This document shows, piece by piece, positions 18,270 through 26,921 of a stretch of 64,000 bases of DNA. The stretch lies in assembly GCA_024222455.1 (NCBI GenBank), contig JAAEPD010000318.1:1-64000 (forward strand). Reading direction: 5' to 3'. The translations under genes were made by a program, and so were the position numbers. The number at the start of each line of letters is the position of its first letter. The stretch's first letter is position 1. The notes beneath the pieces were generated by a model. The model had not been told where the DNA came from. It was given only the letters and a program-made list of their open reading frames with translations, and searched no databases. The DNA is from Aureispira sp. (GTDB taxonomy: Bacteria; Bacteroidota; Bacteroidia; Chitinophagales; Saprospiraceae).

Positions 18270-20060
18270 CTAATCTATTAAGTTTACTTTTTTCATAAAA
18301 AACTGTAGTCCAAAAGCGCTAACTAAGGCTAAAACGGCACAGATACCAGCAGTATTCCATTCTTTTAGGAGCAGTTTTCCTGTCAAGAAAAGCATACTAT
18401 AGGTAAGCACAATACCACTCAACCAACAAAGTAATAAATCTGCAATACCATAAGGCTTAGGTGCTGTACTGATATGACTATCCAAAATTGTATTATCCAT
18501 ATTGCCTACATTTGGAGCATCTTGCTGATGAACTTTTTGCCAAAAGTTTTGAAGTGTTTTTGCATCTGTAGGAGGTGTAAGAAAAGTGACGGCTAACCAA
18601 ACTACTGTAGTGAATAAAACCGTTATTAGAAATGCTTCTGGAAAGGCAATATCAGTAAAATAAAGAATTGTAGTAGAAAAGAAAGGAGCTATGGTTGCAG
18701 CTATTTCACTCCAAGCATTGATCCTAGCCCAATACCAACGCAAGATCAAGACAAGTCCTAGACCTGCACCACATTGCATAATAAAACCCCATGCCCCCGA
18801 AATGCTGTTTACTTTAGTGCTTACAATCAAGCCTATTACCATCAAAACTAGTGTAAAAATTCTAGAAGAAAATACATAGTGTTTGTCACTCTCATTAGGG
18901 CTAATAAATCGTTTGTATAGGTCATTAACAACATAGCTAGCACCCCAATTGAGCTGTGTAGAAATGGTACTCATGTAAGCCGCCAAAAAGGCAACTAACA
19001 AAAGGCCTTGCAAACCAGAAGGCAAGAAGTCTCGCATAGCATAGACATAGCCTAACTTAGCATCAGCACCATCATTGGCGCTCAATTCTGGATATAAAAC
19101 TACTGCAGCTAGTGCTACTAAAATCCAAGCCCAAGGACGTATACAGTAGTGTGCTATTTGGAAAAACAGGGTAGCATAAACAGCGTCTTTATCTGAGCGT
19201 GTACTCATCATACGTTGAGCAATATAGCCACCTCCTCCAGGTTCTGCTCCTGGATACCAACTGGCCCACCATTGCACACCTGCATAAGCAAAAAATGCCC
19301 CAAAAGAGAGTACTAAACTATTGCCTGTACTAGCTATCGAATTATCATTATCTATAGTTGGAAAGAAGTTTAGAATACCTGGTTTTATAGCTTCAGCTTG
19401 TTCTTTTAGGTTATCAATACCTCCAATTTCGGGAGAAGTAATGACCAAATATGCTAAAATAGCACAGCCAACCATAGCCACCACAAATTGTATAGCATCT
19501 GTAACAGCAACCCCCTGTATTCCTGAGAAGGAAGTATATATAGCAGCCATGAGCATAGCTAATCCTGTATACATCAGTGCTGTCATAGGATCTAAGCCAA
19601 AAAAGACCGTTAGTAAGGATTGTAGAGCTACATTGACCCATGCAATCACAATCACATTCATAACCACACCTAAATAGATGGCCTTGAAACCACGCAGAAA
19701 CTTAGCTGGCTCGCCACTATATCTAAGTTCTATTAACTCTACCTCTGTCATTACACCTGAACGTTGCCACATACGAGCAAAGAAAAAAGTAGTGAGCATA
19801 CCACCTGCCAAAAAGCTCCACCATAGCCAGTTGCCTGCTATTCCGTTTTGTCCAACCAATTCTGTAACTGCTAATGGTGTATCTGCTGCAAATGTAGTAG
19901 CTACCATGGATACACCAGCTAAGAGCCAATGCATGTTTCGACCTCCCAAAAAGAAGCTTTCCATGTCCTTACCTGATTTTTTGGTAAAGGATAAACCGAC
20001 TCCAAATATAACTAAGAGGAATCCTATGATGATAAACCAATCTAATGTAGAGAGTTGCAT
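18270..20060 (-). CDS. Sodium:solute symporter (SSS) family transporter
   Basis: A 596-residue inner-membrane cotransporter of the SSS (SLC5-like) family. The start LDWFIIIGFLLVIFGVGL and SFFLGGRNMHWLLAGVSMVA are characteristic, as are SFSGIQGVAVTDAIQFVVAM (the TGGmxaVvwTD region of the family) and AAYMSTISTQLNWGASYVVN. About 13-15 membrane segments can be drawn. Bacteroidota relatives are annotated only as SSS family and substrate prediction is unsafe (sugars, amino acids or solutes). It is monocistronic; its upstream region is interrupted by the MITE-like element at 20163-20326. Confidence 0.93.
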   Translation of the reverse strand: MQLSTLDWFIIIGFLLVIFGVGLSFTKKSGKDMESFFLGGRNMHWLLAGVSMVATTFAADTPLAVTELVGQNGIAGNWLWWSFLAGGMLTTFFFARMWQRSGVMTEVELIELRYSGEPAKFLRGFKAIYLGVVMNVIVIAWVNVALQSLLTVFFGLDPMTALMYTGLAMLMAAIYTSFSGIQGVAVTDAIQFVVAMVGCAILAYLVITSPEIGGIDNLKEQAEAIKPGILNFFPTIDNDNSIASTGNSLVLSFGAFFAYAGVQWWASWYPGAEPGGGGYIAQRMMSTRSDKDAVYATLFFQIAHYCIRPWAWILVALAAVVLYPELSANDGADAKLGYVYAMRDFLPSGLQGLLLVAFLAAYMSTISTQLNWGASYVVNDLYKRFISPNESDKHYVFSSRIFTLVLMVIGLIVSTKVNSISGAWGFIMQCGAGLGLVLILRWYWARINAWSEIAATIAPFFSTTILYFTDIAFPEAFLITVLFTTVVWLAVTFLTPPTDAKTLQNFWQKVHQQDAPNVGNMDNTILDSHISTAPKPYGIADLLLCWLSGIVLTYSMLFLTGKLLLKEWNTAGICAVLALVSAFGLQFFMKKVNLID

Positions 20061-20162
20061 ATATTTATATTGTGCTTAATATTGTTAATTATAAAGGGCA
20101 ATAATAGAAAATTATAAACAGTCAGCACTAAAAATTTGCTAAAAAAAAAGTATTATTACAAC

Positions 20163-20326
20163 TTAGGAATGGCAAAGAAATAACTTACAACAGTTTAAAA
20201 TACTCTTTTAAATCCTAGCCGCATTATTTTTCTCAGTAATAGCTAGGCTATTCCTTCTAAAAATGCTTTGCTAAGACTTAAAATAACTACTTAATCTGTC
20301 ACAGATTATTTCTTTGCCATTCCTTA
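20163..20326. mobile_element. MITE-like 158-bp element with 18-bp inverted repeats and TTA target duplication
   Basis: Perfect 18-bp terminal inverted repeats, GGAATGGCAAAGAAATAA at 20166-20183 and its complement at 20306-20323, enclose 122 bases with no ORF. The element is flanked on both sides by TTA (20163-20165 and 20324-20326), as expected of a 3-bp target duplication. Length, perfect ends, AT-rich interior and lack of a transposase fit a miniature inverted-repeat element. A TNA duplication is used by some IS5-group transposases, but I cannot name a parent. It sits between the divergent symporter and cupin genes and may affect both promoters. An internal dyad AATAGC/GCTATT is also present. 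This element accounts for about half of the 308-base gap between those genes; I see nothing else certain there. Confidence 0.6.
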
Positions 20327-20368
20327 CCATAGAATAAAGTATTTATACACCAAACACCTAGAATCGTT

Positions 20369-20797
20369 ATGCGTTATTGTGTCCTTTTATTACTGCTGAT
20401 TTTTTCTGTGAATACTCAGGCTCAAGTTGATATTAAAAAATTTGGAGATGTTGTGGCTGATGAGGAATATGAGAATGTGAAAGTAATGCCTATTCACTCT
20501 GATCGAAATACTAGTGTATTTGTAATTTTTGTAAAAAAAGAGGTTAAAAAACATTTCCACCAATACCATACAGAGGTGGTTACTGTTTTGGAGGGAAAAG
20601 GAGAGATGTTTATGAATGGGAAAGTTTTTGATGTGAAAGTAGGAGATTGTATAGTGATACCTCCAGGTACCGAACATGCTGTGATTACACGTAGTGGAAA
20701 ACCACTAAAAGTACTCTCTGTACAGTCCCCAGAGTTTGAAGGTGAAGATCGTATTTATACAGAAGACGAAGACGAAGAGGAAGAAGACGAAGATTAA
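20369..20797 (+). CDS. Secreted cupin-domain protein with acidic tail
   Basis: A signal peptide (residues 1-18, NTQAQ cleavage region) precedes a single cupin barrel. Cupin motif 1 is KKHFHQYHTEVVTVLEGKGE (HxH-type histidines and glutamate as metal ligands) and motif 2 is GDCIVIPPGTEHAV (second-histidine region). The C-terminus is an acidic run (TEDEDEEEEDED). Single-domain cupins with this layout bind a metal and range from isomerases to dioxygenases or storage proteins; none can be chosen. Export to the periplasm is likely. It begins 43 bases after the MITE-like element, so that element's right end may carry or displace its promoter. Two tandem hairpins follow. Confidence 0.85.
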   Translation: MRYCVLLLLLIFSVNTQAQVDIKKFGDVVADEEYENVKVMPIHSDRNTSVFVIFVKKEVKKHFHQYHTEVVTVLEGKGEMFMNGKVFDVKVGDCIVIPPGTEHAVITRSGKPLKVLSVQSPEFEGEDRIYTEDEDEEEEDED

Positions 20798-20813
20798 ACT
20801 AAATAAATAGAAT

Positions 20814-20839
20814 AAGCCAAGCAGCGATTTGGCTTTTTT
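20814..20839 (+). terminator. Intrinsic terminator after the cupin gene
   Basis: A 7-bp stem (AAGCCAA paired with TTGGCTT) runs directly into a T run, 17 bases after the cupin stop codon. Confidence 0.7.
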
Positions 20840-20895
20840 AAAGGTTATCAATATTGAATATAATTTTTTCAATATTGATAACCTTTCTTTTTTTT
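20840..20895 (+). terminator. Second, stronger hairpin terminator before the barrel pseudogene
   Basis: A perfect 19-bp inverted repeat (arms 20840-20858 and 20868-20886, starting AAAGGTTATCAATATTGAA) with a 9-base loop is followed by C and eight T. Having two terminators in series is unusual and would insulate the broken barrel gene from cupin transcription. Confidence 0.8.
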
Positions 20896-20947
20896 ATGAC
20901 AATAAAGAGCTTTACATCATACTATTATATAATTAAATTTTTTTCAG

Positions 20948-21613
20948 ATGAAAAGCACTATGTTATTAACTTGGGTAATCGTAATTACCTTTGCCTCTGT
21001 ACTTTGCACTACCACTGTTCAGGCTCAAATCAAATTAGGAGTAGAAGCTGGAGGCAACTATTCTCAAATCTTTTTTAATTACGACAAGCGCATTCCTGAT
21101 AGTTCAAAAACTATAAAATCTTTTAAGCCCAAAATAGGGTTTAAGGGAGGAGTAACTTTTGAAAATGAATTCAATCAATATTTAGCTATTAAAGTAGGAA
21201 TTCTCTATTCACTTTGAGGTGCTTCTAAGGCTGTAGATAAAGGGAATGGAGTTATGAAAGACATCAATCAACACTTATTAATACTTCCTGTATTGTTCAG
21301 TGTGAAACCTATTGAACAGTTTCATGTTAATGTGGGAATGGAATATGGATTTGTTTTGTCTAATGACCGATCTGGAGTTCCAGTTAGAAATGTGTTTGAT
21401 TTTAGGGTAAGGGTAGCAGGAGGATTAACTTATCAAGTTCTGCCTTATTTAGGAATCAATGCCTATTGTTCTTATGATATTAGAGCTAGTAACCCTATAT
21501 ATTACACAGATGCTCAAGGTAATGATATTGGTACCTCTTCTGAAAACATGTTGGTGGCTAGTCTTGGAGTAAATTATACCTTCAAGTCTTGGAGTAAGAA
21601 ATCGAGAGACTAA
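20948..21613 (+). pseudogene. PorT-like outer-membrane beta-barrel gene interrupted by one in-frame TGA
   Basis: ATG at 20948 starts a signal peptide (residues 1-26, ending TTVQAQ) and a barrel-like sequence IKLGVEAGGNYSQIF. TGA at 21215-21217 stops it after 89 codons (…GILYSL). The same frame then continues without any other stop as GASKAVDKGNGVMKDINQHL to TAA at 21611, with barrel strands (FHVNVGMEYGFVLS, FRVRVAGGLTYQVLPYLGIN) and a terminal aromatic-rich strand VASLGVNYTF. The combined 221 residues are the normal size of PorT-type 8-stranded barrels. One substitution (for example AGA to TGA) explains the lesion. The downstream half is still open, so the event is recent, or it is a sequencing error. 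Confidence 0.75.
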
Positions 21614-21722
21614 TGTGGTCTATAAAGGGAGCATTTTAGGGAGAAGGTATAGCTATAGTTGTAATTGAGTGTTCAATTTTGTAAATTGTAAACTTGACTA
21701 AACCGCCTTAGCCCAACAGAAT

Positions 21723-22700
21723 ATGACCACTAAACCCAAACGCCCTCTATGGCGCAGAGTTCTGCGCATTATAGGTTATTTATTACTCATAGGATTTATA
21801 TTAGCAAATATAGTAGCTTATAATCATGCCTATTATTTTACTCATTTTGCAGATTCCAATACACCCAAATTAGATATTAAAGAAGTTGAAAACTTCAGCC
21901 TTTGGCAAAAAATAGGATTGCTGTTTTGGGGCGTAGCTGTACCTAAATCTCAAAATGGGCAACAACCTCAAGACATGATGGAGGTGGTTAATCTAAGGAG
22001 TTCTAAAAACTTGGAAGCTTGGTTTATTCCTATTTGGCAACCCAATGCTAAGGGGACTGTTATTCTTTGCCATGGATATGGAGCTTCTAAATCTAGTTTA
22101 CTACAAGAAGCTCGACAATTTAGAGGAATGGGTTATCATACCTTTTTGATCGATTTTAGAGGTCATGGAAACTCTGAAGGGGTAATGACAACTATTGGTG
22201 CAGGAGAAGCTGAGGATGTCAAGGCTGCTTATGATTATATTCAAGAGCGAATGCCTGATTCTCCCATAGTTTTGTATGGCGTATCGATGGGCGCTGTATC
22301 TATCCTAAAGGCTGTGCATGATTATGACTTTGCTGCAGAGCGTGTTATAGTTAGTTGTCCATTTGGTTCTTTGCGGCAGGCAGTGCTTAATCGTTTTGAA
22401 ATGATGGGGGCGCCATCCTTTTTAGCTGCAGATTTACTAATGTTTTGGGGAAGTGTGCAAGGTGGATTTTGGGCTTATTCGCATCATGTACCTACTTATG
22501 CAGCAAAACTTAAAGTGCCTACTTTGCTGCTATATGGAGAGCATGATCCTAAGGTGAAAAGGAGCGAAATAGATTTAGTTTTTGAGTCGATGACTTGCCC
22601 TAAAAAGCTAGAGGTGTTTGAATGTGGAGGTCATGATGATATGTATAGTAGTTGTGTGGAAGAGTGGTATGCTGTAGTTAGCCAATTTATGAATGAATAA
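21723..22700 (+). CDS. Membrane-anchored alpha/beta hydrolase
   Basis: A 325-residue serine hydrolase of the alpha/beta fold. An N-terminal helix (VLRIIGYLLLIGFILANIVAY, about residues 13-33) anchors it to the membrane, and the domain then faces the periplasm or cytoplasm. The core shows LCHGYGASKSS (oxyanion strand), DFRGHGNSEG, the nucleophile elbow GVSMG (Ser188), an acid in YGEHDPKV and a histidine in CGGHDDM. It resembles the YqkD/BAAT-type hydrolases of unknown substrate. The next gene's start is 7 bases past the stop, so the two are probably co-transcribed. Confidence 0.88.
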   Translation: MTTKPKRPLWRRVLRIIGYLLLIGFILANIVAYNHAYYFTHFADSNTPKLDIKEVENFSLWQKIGLLFWGVAVPKSQNGQQPQDMMEVVNLRSSKNLEAWFIPIWQPNAKGTVILCHGYGASKSSLLQEARQFRGMGYHTFLIDFRGHGNSEGVMTTIGAGEAEDVKAAYDYIQERMPDSPIVLYGVSMGAVSILKAVHDYDFAAERVIVSCPFGSLRQAVLNRFEMMGAPSFLAADLLMFWGSVQGGFWAYSHHVPTYAAKLKVPTLLLYGEHDPKVKRSEIDLVFESMTCPKKLEVFECGGHDDMYSSCVEEWYAVVSQFMNE

Positions 22701-22707
22701 TGTATTT

Positions 22708-23223
22708 ATGCCTAAACAAATATTAGATGAACCTTTATTTGATGTAGAATTAGATGAGAAGCAAATAAGGCTAACTCAACTGAAAAGGCGATGCTTAGTA
22801 ATTTGGGCTGTTTGTATAGGTACTTGGGCAGCTGTTCAATTTCTTTTTGTATTTATATTGGACTACTGGCCAGAAGCAGCTAGAGTTATGATGCCTACTT
22901 TTTATATAAATGTATTTGTATTTGGAGCTATGTTTACACCAATCCTTCTAAAACCTCATAAGCCAAAGAAGACAAATTTATTGTGGAATATAGTGCAGCA
23001 TATTCTTGTTTTTGGAGCATTGTATGCAATTGTAGTTCTTTGTTTTGCGGGAGCAAGCTTACTATTGGCTCTGTTGGGATCAAAACTTTCTTTGTTGAAC
23101 CTGAATCAATATTGGACAATTTACCTGAGTTTTTTATTGTCTAGTGGGGGACTTATGTTAGGAGTCTTTTTCTTCCTAAAACCTGAATTAAGTTATACTG
23201 TTGATACTCCATCAGAAGAATAG
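22708..23223 (+). CDS. Small membrane protein with N-terminal ILDEPLF motif
   Basis: I place the start at ATG 22708, giving MPKQILDEPLFDVELDEKQI, because the paralog at 25311 starts MPNQILDEPLF; an earlier ATG at 22693 would overlap the hydrolase. After the acidic motif and a basic stretch (TQLKRR) there are four membrane segments (LVIWAVCIGTWAAVQFLFVF, MMPTFYINVFVFGAMFT, ILVFGALYAIVVLCFAGASL, IYLSFLLSSGGLMLGVFFFL). The C-terminus is short. It belongs to the eight-member motif family found in this window. Function unknown. Confidence 0.8.
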   Translation: MPKQILDEPLFDVELDEKQIRLTQLKRRCLVIWAVCIGTWAAVQFLFVFILDYWPEAARVMMPTFYINVFVFGAMFTPILLKPHKPKKTNLLWNIVQHILVFGALYAIVVLCFAGASLLLALLGSKLSLLNLNQYWTIYLSFLLSSGGLMLGVFFFLKPELSYTVDTPSEE

Positions 23224-23477
23224 TCTTATTGCAGATTTATCCTTTTTCATCCTTCTAATATTAATCTATTCGTAATAATGTCTAGTATTTACAAATGATA
23301 TATCGCTATTATTTTTTTATTTTAATAGGTTTGCCTTTTTTTGTGGGTGCTTAATCAATAAGTTATAGCTTATAGGTTTATTGGACATATCCTAAACATA
23401 GTATTATAGCTTGTCTATTGTTTAATTATGGAATGAATAAACGCTAGATATTAGCAATAGAAGCTGAGTTTTTTACA

Positions 23478-23687
23478 ATGTTTTATTCTGATTATGAATC
23501 TTATATAGATCCATTTAGAATTATTAATGGAATTCGTTATATCTTTAAAAAAAAGATGCATTCTAGCAGTTTATACTATAATCTTGAACACAAGATATCT
23601 AATGTTCATATTGTATATATTTTGTTGCTGAGTTATAGTGTAAATTTGAATGACATTCTAAAAAAAATAAAAAAACTGCTTAAGTAA
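23478..23687 (+). CDS. Small hypothetical protein, 69 aa, coupled to DUF4956 gene
   Basis: The stop TAA at 23685-23687 overlaps the start of the DUF4956 gene (TAATG), so re-initiation is likely. The product is basic and aromatic-rich (MFYSDYESYIDPFRI, RYIFKKKMHSS) with a C-terminal basic helix LNDILKKIKKLLK. It has a moderately hydrophobic middle but no clear membrane helix. It is preceded by 254 bases in which I see no other gene. It could be a real small partner, a leader peptide, or the remnant of a larger upstream gene; DUF4956 genes often follow a VTC-domain gene, which is absent here. Confidence 0.5.
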   Translation: MFYSDYESYIDPFRIINGIRYIFKKKMHSSSLYYNLEHKISNVHIVYILLLSYSVNLNDILKKIKKLLK

Positions 23688-24277
23688 TGGAAATAGCTTG
23701 GTTTGACGTAGATGTCTATAAACTGTTATTTAGACTTGTAATCAATATTATTTTTGTTACACTTATTGCTCGTGGTATCTATTATCCGAATAATAATAAT
23801 AAAGACTATTTATTCAGTTACTACATAATTGGGTTCGTTACCTTCTTTCTTTGTTTTAGTCTCAAAAAATTAGATATAGACACAGGAATGGGGCTTGGTT
23901 TGTTTGCCATTTTTGGAATTATTCGATACAGAACGAACACCATTGCTATTAAGGAAATGACCTATGTCTTTGCTGTTATTGGGCTGAGTGTGATCAATGC
24001 TTTAGCGGCAAATAAAATTTCCATAACCGAGCTGCTTATTACCAATATCTTTTTGGCAACACTTATGGGCATATTTGAATATGCATGGCTGGCTAAACAT
24101 CAAACGCATCAAACAACTATTGTTGTTCCTCTAAAAAATGTCGAATCCCTACAAATCAAGGATCTAGAACAACAATTGAAAGAAACTACTGATTTAGATA
24201 TTAGTTATATTACAATTGAAAAGATAAATTACTCTAATAAGAGTGTTCAAGTCCATGTGTTTTATCTAAAAAAATGA
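23687..24277 (+). CDS. DUF4956 membrane protein
   Basis: A 196-residue inner-membrane protein with four helices. The family signature is GLGLFAIFGIIRYRTNTIAI followed by KEMTYVFAVIGLSVINALAA; DUF4956 proteins carry this FxIFgIiRyRT motif. A soluble C-terminal domain follows (residues ~145-196, with IKDLEQQLKETTDLDIS). In other genomes DUF4956 genes lie next to VTC-type polyphosphate polymerases or CotH-like genes, but neither is visible here. The start overlaps the previous stop (TAATG). The role is unknown. Confidence 0.88.
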   Translation: MEIAWFDVDVYKLLFRLVINIIFVTLIARGIYYPNNNNKDYLFSYYIIGFVTFFLCFSLKKLDIDTGMGLGLFAIFGIIRYRTNTIAIKEMTYVFAVIGLSVINALAANKISITELLITNIFLATLMGIFEYAWLAKHQTHQTTIVVPLKNVESLQIKDLEQQLKETTDLDISYITIEKINYSNKSVQVHVFYLKK

Positions 24278-24501
24278 TGGAGTATCTCTTCGAGTATAAC
24301 TTTACTTGATTAGTTCAAAGTAACTCTGACATCTAGAGTTTTAAGGTGGAGCAAATGATTCATTTGTTGTTTAGATATGGTATTGTAGTGTTGCAATGAT
24401 CAAAGGAATAATAATGTTAGGTATATATTATATACTTCGTATGAATATGCCTGATGTAGCTCAATAACACACTCAATAACTTGCTTCTAATTTAACGATT
24501 T

Positions 24502-25305
24502 ATGCAACTCAAAATGTTCCTTAGCATTCTAATATTAAGTTGTTTGGCTACATTAGAAGTCAATGCTCAGATTCCTGTATTGAGTCGTGCAGTTATGCTA
24601 GAAGACTGCACCTCTTATGACGAGTTGAGCAACTTTGTGAAAATAGGAGGAGGTTTGACTGTCTTACTTTGGACAGCTACTTATATCCTAATGGCTTTAC
24701 AAGCATTTCGATCCAAGCGTTATGGATTACCTATTGTGGCTTTGTCCATTATGTGGGGCTATGAGTTTTGCTTTACTTTTTTGTACAGTTTTGATGGTTC
24801 GTTGTCTTTAGATATAATAGAGGCTATTTGGTTTGCATTAGATACCCTGCTTTTGGTACAAGTATTTTTGTATTATCGCCCAGATTGGGTTGCTGAGCCA
24901 TGGGGAAATATTAGTTTGCAACGGATTTGGCCTATAGGCCTATTATTGATGCTTTTATTTAGTGTTTTAGGCTGTTCTGCTGTGATAAAATATTTTATGA
25001 TAGGGCCTAATTTAGCTTTTTTAGTCTGTCTAATCTTATCAGCTTCCTATATCCCATTTTTGCTGAGTCGACCAACTCTTGATGGCGTTTCTAATACCGC
25101 TATGTATACACGAGTATTGGCAGGTCTGCTGACCTTAATTGTTACAGTTTTAGGCTTTCCTTTTCAAAACTCTTTTGAGCTAGATTTGTGTGCTCGATCT
25201 TCCAATAATCTGCTTTCTGTATTTATTCTTTCTACTACTGTAGTTTTGGATTTTATTGCTTTGTATATCATGAGGTCTGCTATGCAGCAAAATTCTAAAA
25301 ACTAA
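24502..25305 (+). CDS. Polytopic membrane protein, possible Pyr4/PaxB-type terpene-cyclase-like protein
   Basis: A signal-peptide-like N-terminus (residues 1-23, EVNAQ) is followed by seven hydrophobic segments over 267 residues. Two neighbouring segments, ALSIMWGYEFCFTFLYSF and IIEAIWFALDTLLLVQVFLYY, resemble the glutamate and aspartate helices of the Pyr4/PaxB integral membrane terpene cyclases (WE…Y, then W..lD). That assignment rests on motif memory and is uncertain; no prenyltransferase gene is near. The ATG at 24502 is the only reasonable start. The next gene starts 5 bases after its stop, so they form an operon. Confidence 0.55.
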   Translation: MQLKMFLSILILSCLATLEVNAQIPVLSRAVMLEDCTSYDELSNFVKIGGGLTVLLWTATYILMALQAFRSKRYGLPIVALSIMWGYEFCFTFLYSFDGSLSLDIIEAIWFALDTLLLVQVFLYYRPDWVAEPWGNISLQRIWPIGLLLMLLFSVLGCSAVIKYFMIGPNLAFLVCLILSASYIPFLLSRPTLDGVSNTAMYTRVLAGLLTLIVTVLGFPFQNSFELDLCARSSNNLLSVFILSTTVVLDFIALYIMRSAMQQNSKN

Positions 25306-25310
25306 GCCCT

Positions 25311-25766
25311 ATGCCCAATCAGATTTTAGATGAGCCTTTATTTAGTAAGAAAAAGGAACTAAATTTAGCTCAGTTTAAGATACAATTATTAGCATTTTGG
25401 TTGACCTATTTAGTAGGGTGGGCTATTGTACAGTTATATGTTGTAGTGGAATGGTCTGATGTCCCTAAATCATATTTTTTAGCTTTTTATACAGCGATTG
25501 TGTTTAGTATAATAGCGATGGTATATGGTATCAAAAATAAAAAAAACTCATTATGGAGAACAATAGTAGATCTAACTTGGATGTTGTGTCTATTTACTGT
25601 CATTCTAGATCTAGTCTTGATAAATCCAGTAAAAGTTTTAGAATATTTTTTTATAACTCTAATGAGATTAAGCCTGTATTGGGGAATGGCTATTAGCATA
25701 ATTCTAATTAGTGGAAGTTGGGGATTATGGGTATATTTTTCTTTTAAAAAGGAATTAAAACTATAA
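25311..25766 (+). CDS. Small membrane protein with N-terminal ILDEPLF motif
   Basis: Paralog of the 22708-23223 product: MPNQILDEPLFSKKKELNLA against MPKQILDEPLF there. It has 151 residues. Four membrane segments follow a basic stretch (LLAFWLTYLVGWAIVQLYVV, YFLAFYTAIVFSIIAMVYGI, TWMLCLFTVILDLVLI, LYWGMAISIILISGSWGLW). It is co-transcribed with the polytopic protein upstream (5-base gap). It overlaps the convergent methyltransferase by 6 bases at the 3' ends. Function unknown. Confidence 0.82.
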   Translation: MPNQILDEPLFSKKKELNLAQFKIQLLAFWLTYLVGWAIVQLYVVVEWSDVPKSYFLAFYTAIVFSIIAMVYGIKNKKNSLWRTIVDLTWMLCLFTVILDLVLINPVKVLEYFFITLMRLSLYWGMAISIILISGSWGLWVYFSFKKELKL

Positions 25767-26921
25767 AGTAAGCAAACTCTCCAAGTAATGTTCTTCTATT
25801 CCAAACTCAGATTTTAGGGTATCTATTTTTTCTTGATAGGGTTCTTTGTTAATATTAGCATTAGGTTGTTTGATAGCTGTGATCATTAAGTTTTTGGCAG
25901 TATGTTCTGTAGAGATAAACTCAAAAACTTTGGTTTTGTAGCCATGAGCCTCCAACAGCAATGCACGAATACCATCTGTAATAATCTCTGCTTGACGTTC
26001 TTCTAGTATACCATTTTTCAAGATAGGTTGCATAACCCCTTTACAGCTCATTTGTTTACGAACCTGTTTGTGGCAACAGGGGGCAACAACTATCAATTGA
26101 GCATCGGCTTTTATGCCCTTAGCAATAGCAATATCTGTAGCAATATCGCAGGCATGCAAGGCGATCAAAATATCGATTTTGTCGTTATCATAATCCATAA
26201 TATCTTGAGCTACAAAACTCAATCCTCCCCAACCTAAATCGGCTGCCTGGCTATTACAAAATTCTACTAAATGTTCACGCAATTCAATGCCTGTAATCTC
26301 CGCTTTTAGCTGTTTTTGTTGGTACAAATATTGGTATAGAGCAAAAGTCAAATATCCTTTGCCACAGCCCATGTCTACTATCTTTGGTGCCTGAGGTAGA
26401 GCTATCTGCTGAATAAGCCCAGACATGATTTCTACATACTTATTGATCTGTTTGAATTTATCTTGATGTGCATGCAAGACTCGACCATTGGAAGAAATTC
26501 CCAAGTTACTTAGGAAAGCTGTTTCTGGAGCGATTAGATACTGCTTTTTCTTATTGTGTGCGGTACTTGGGGCTTGTATTGTTGTTGGTTTTTTGCTGCG
26601 TAAATGTGCTTTGCGCTTTTTGTTGTATTGTAGCGTGAAATCATTGCTAGTGGTGAGTAAGTTAGCTATAAGGAAATCCTTGCCTAACGTATTTTTCAAC
26701 TCTACTAAGGCACTGTCTATAGTATGATTTTTGACAATATCTTTAGTGTTATACCGAAAGGTAAACGATAGTTGAGCTTCTCCTTTTATTAGAATTTTGC
26801 GGATATAGATATTTTTGAGTTCCGTTTCTTTTTGAACACATTTACTCAGTGTCAATTTTACGAATTGTTGCTGCTGCCAACTCTTTAGGAGTTGTTCTAA
26901 AAACTGTTCGAGTACATCCAC
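25761..26921 (-). CDS. SAM-dependent methyltransferase, TRMT13/GSTCD-like
   Basis: A cytoplasmic methyltransferase of 386 residues. The class I fold is shown by KIVDMGCGKGYLTFALYQYL (SAM motif I) and TGIELREHLVEFC. LIALHACDIATDIAI then VVAPCCHKQVRKQ is the ALHaCd…APCCHh pattern of the TRMT13, GSTCD and METTL25 group, some of which modify RNA. The N-terminal ~130 residues are a separate region rich in basic residues (KKRKAHLRSKKPTTIQ), compatible with RNA binding. The start is GTG at 26921, overlapping the GNAT stop by one base (TAGTG). Third gene of the operon 28153 to 25761. Confidence 0.85.
   Translation of the reverse strand: MDVLEQFLEQLLKSWQQQQFVKLTLSKCVQKETELKNIYIRKILIKGEAQLSFTFRYNTKDIVKNHTIDSALVELKNTLGKDFLIANLLTTSNDFTLQYNKKRKAHLRSKKPTTIQAPSTAHNKKKQYLIAPETAFLSNLGISSNGRVLHAHQDKFKQINKYVEIMSGLIQQIALPQAPKIVDMGCGKGYLTFALYQYLYQQKQLKAEITGIELREHLVEFCNSQAADLGWGGLSFVAQDIMDYDNDKIDILIALHACDIATDIAIAKGIKADAQLIVVAPCCHKQVRKQMSCKGVMQPILKNGILEERQAEIITDGIRALLLEAHGYKTKVFEFISTEHTAKNLMITAIKQPNANINKEPYQEKIDTLKSEFGIEEHYLESLLTL

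Noticed and set aside
21215-21217. TGA as selenocysteine codon
   Set aside because: PorT-like barrels are not selenoproteins and no SECIS-like stem is evident just downstream; a nonsense change is simpler.
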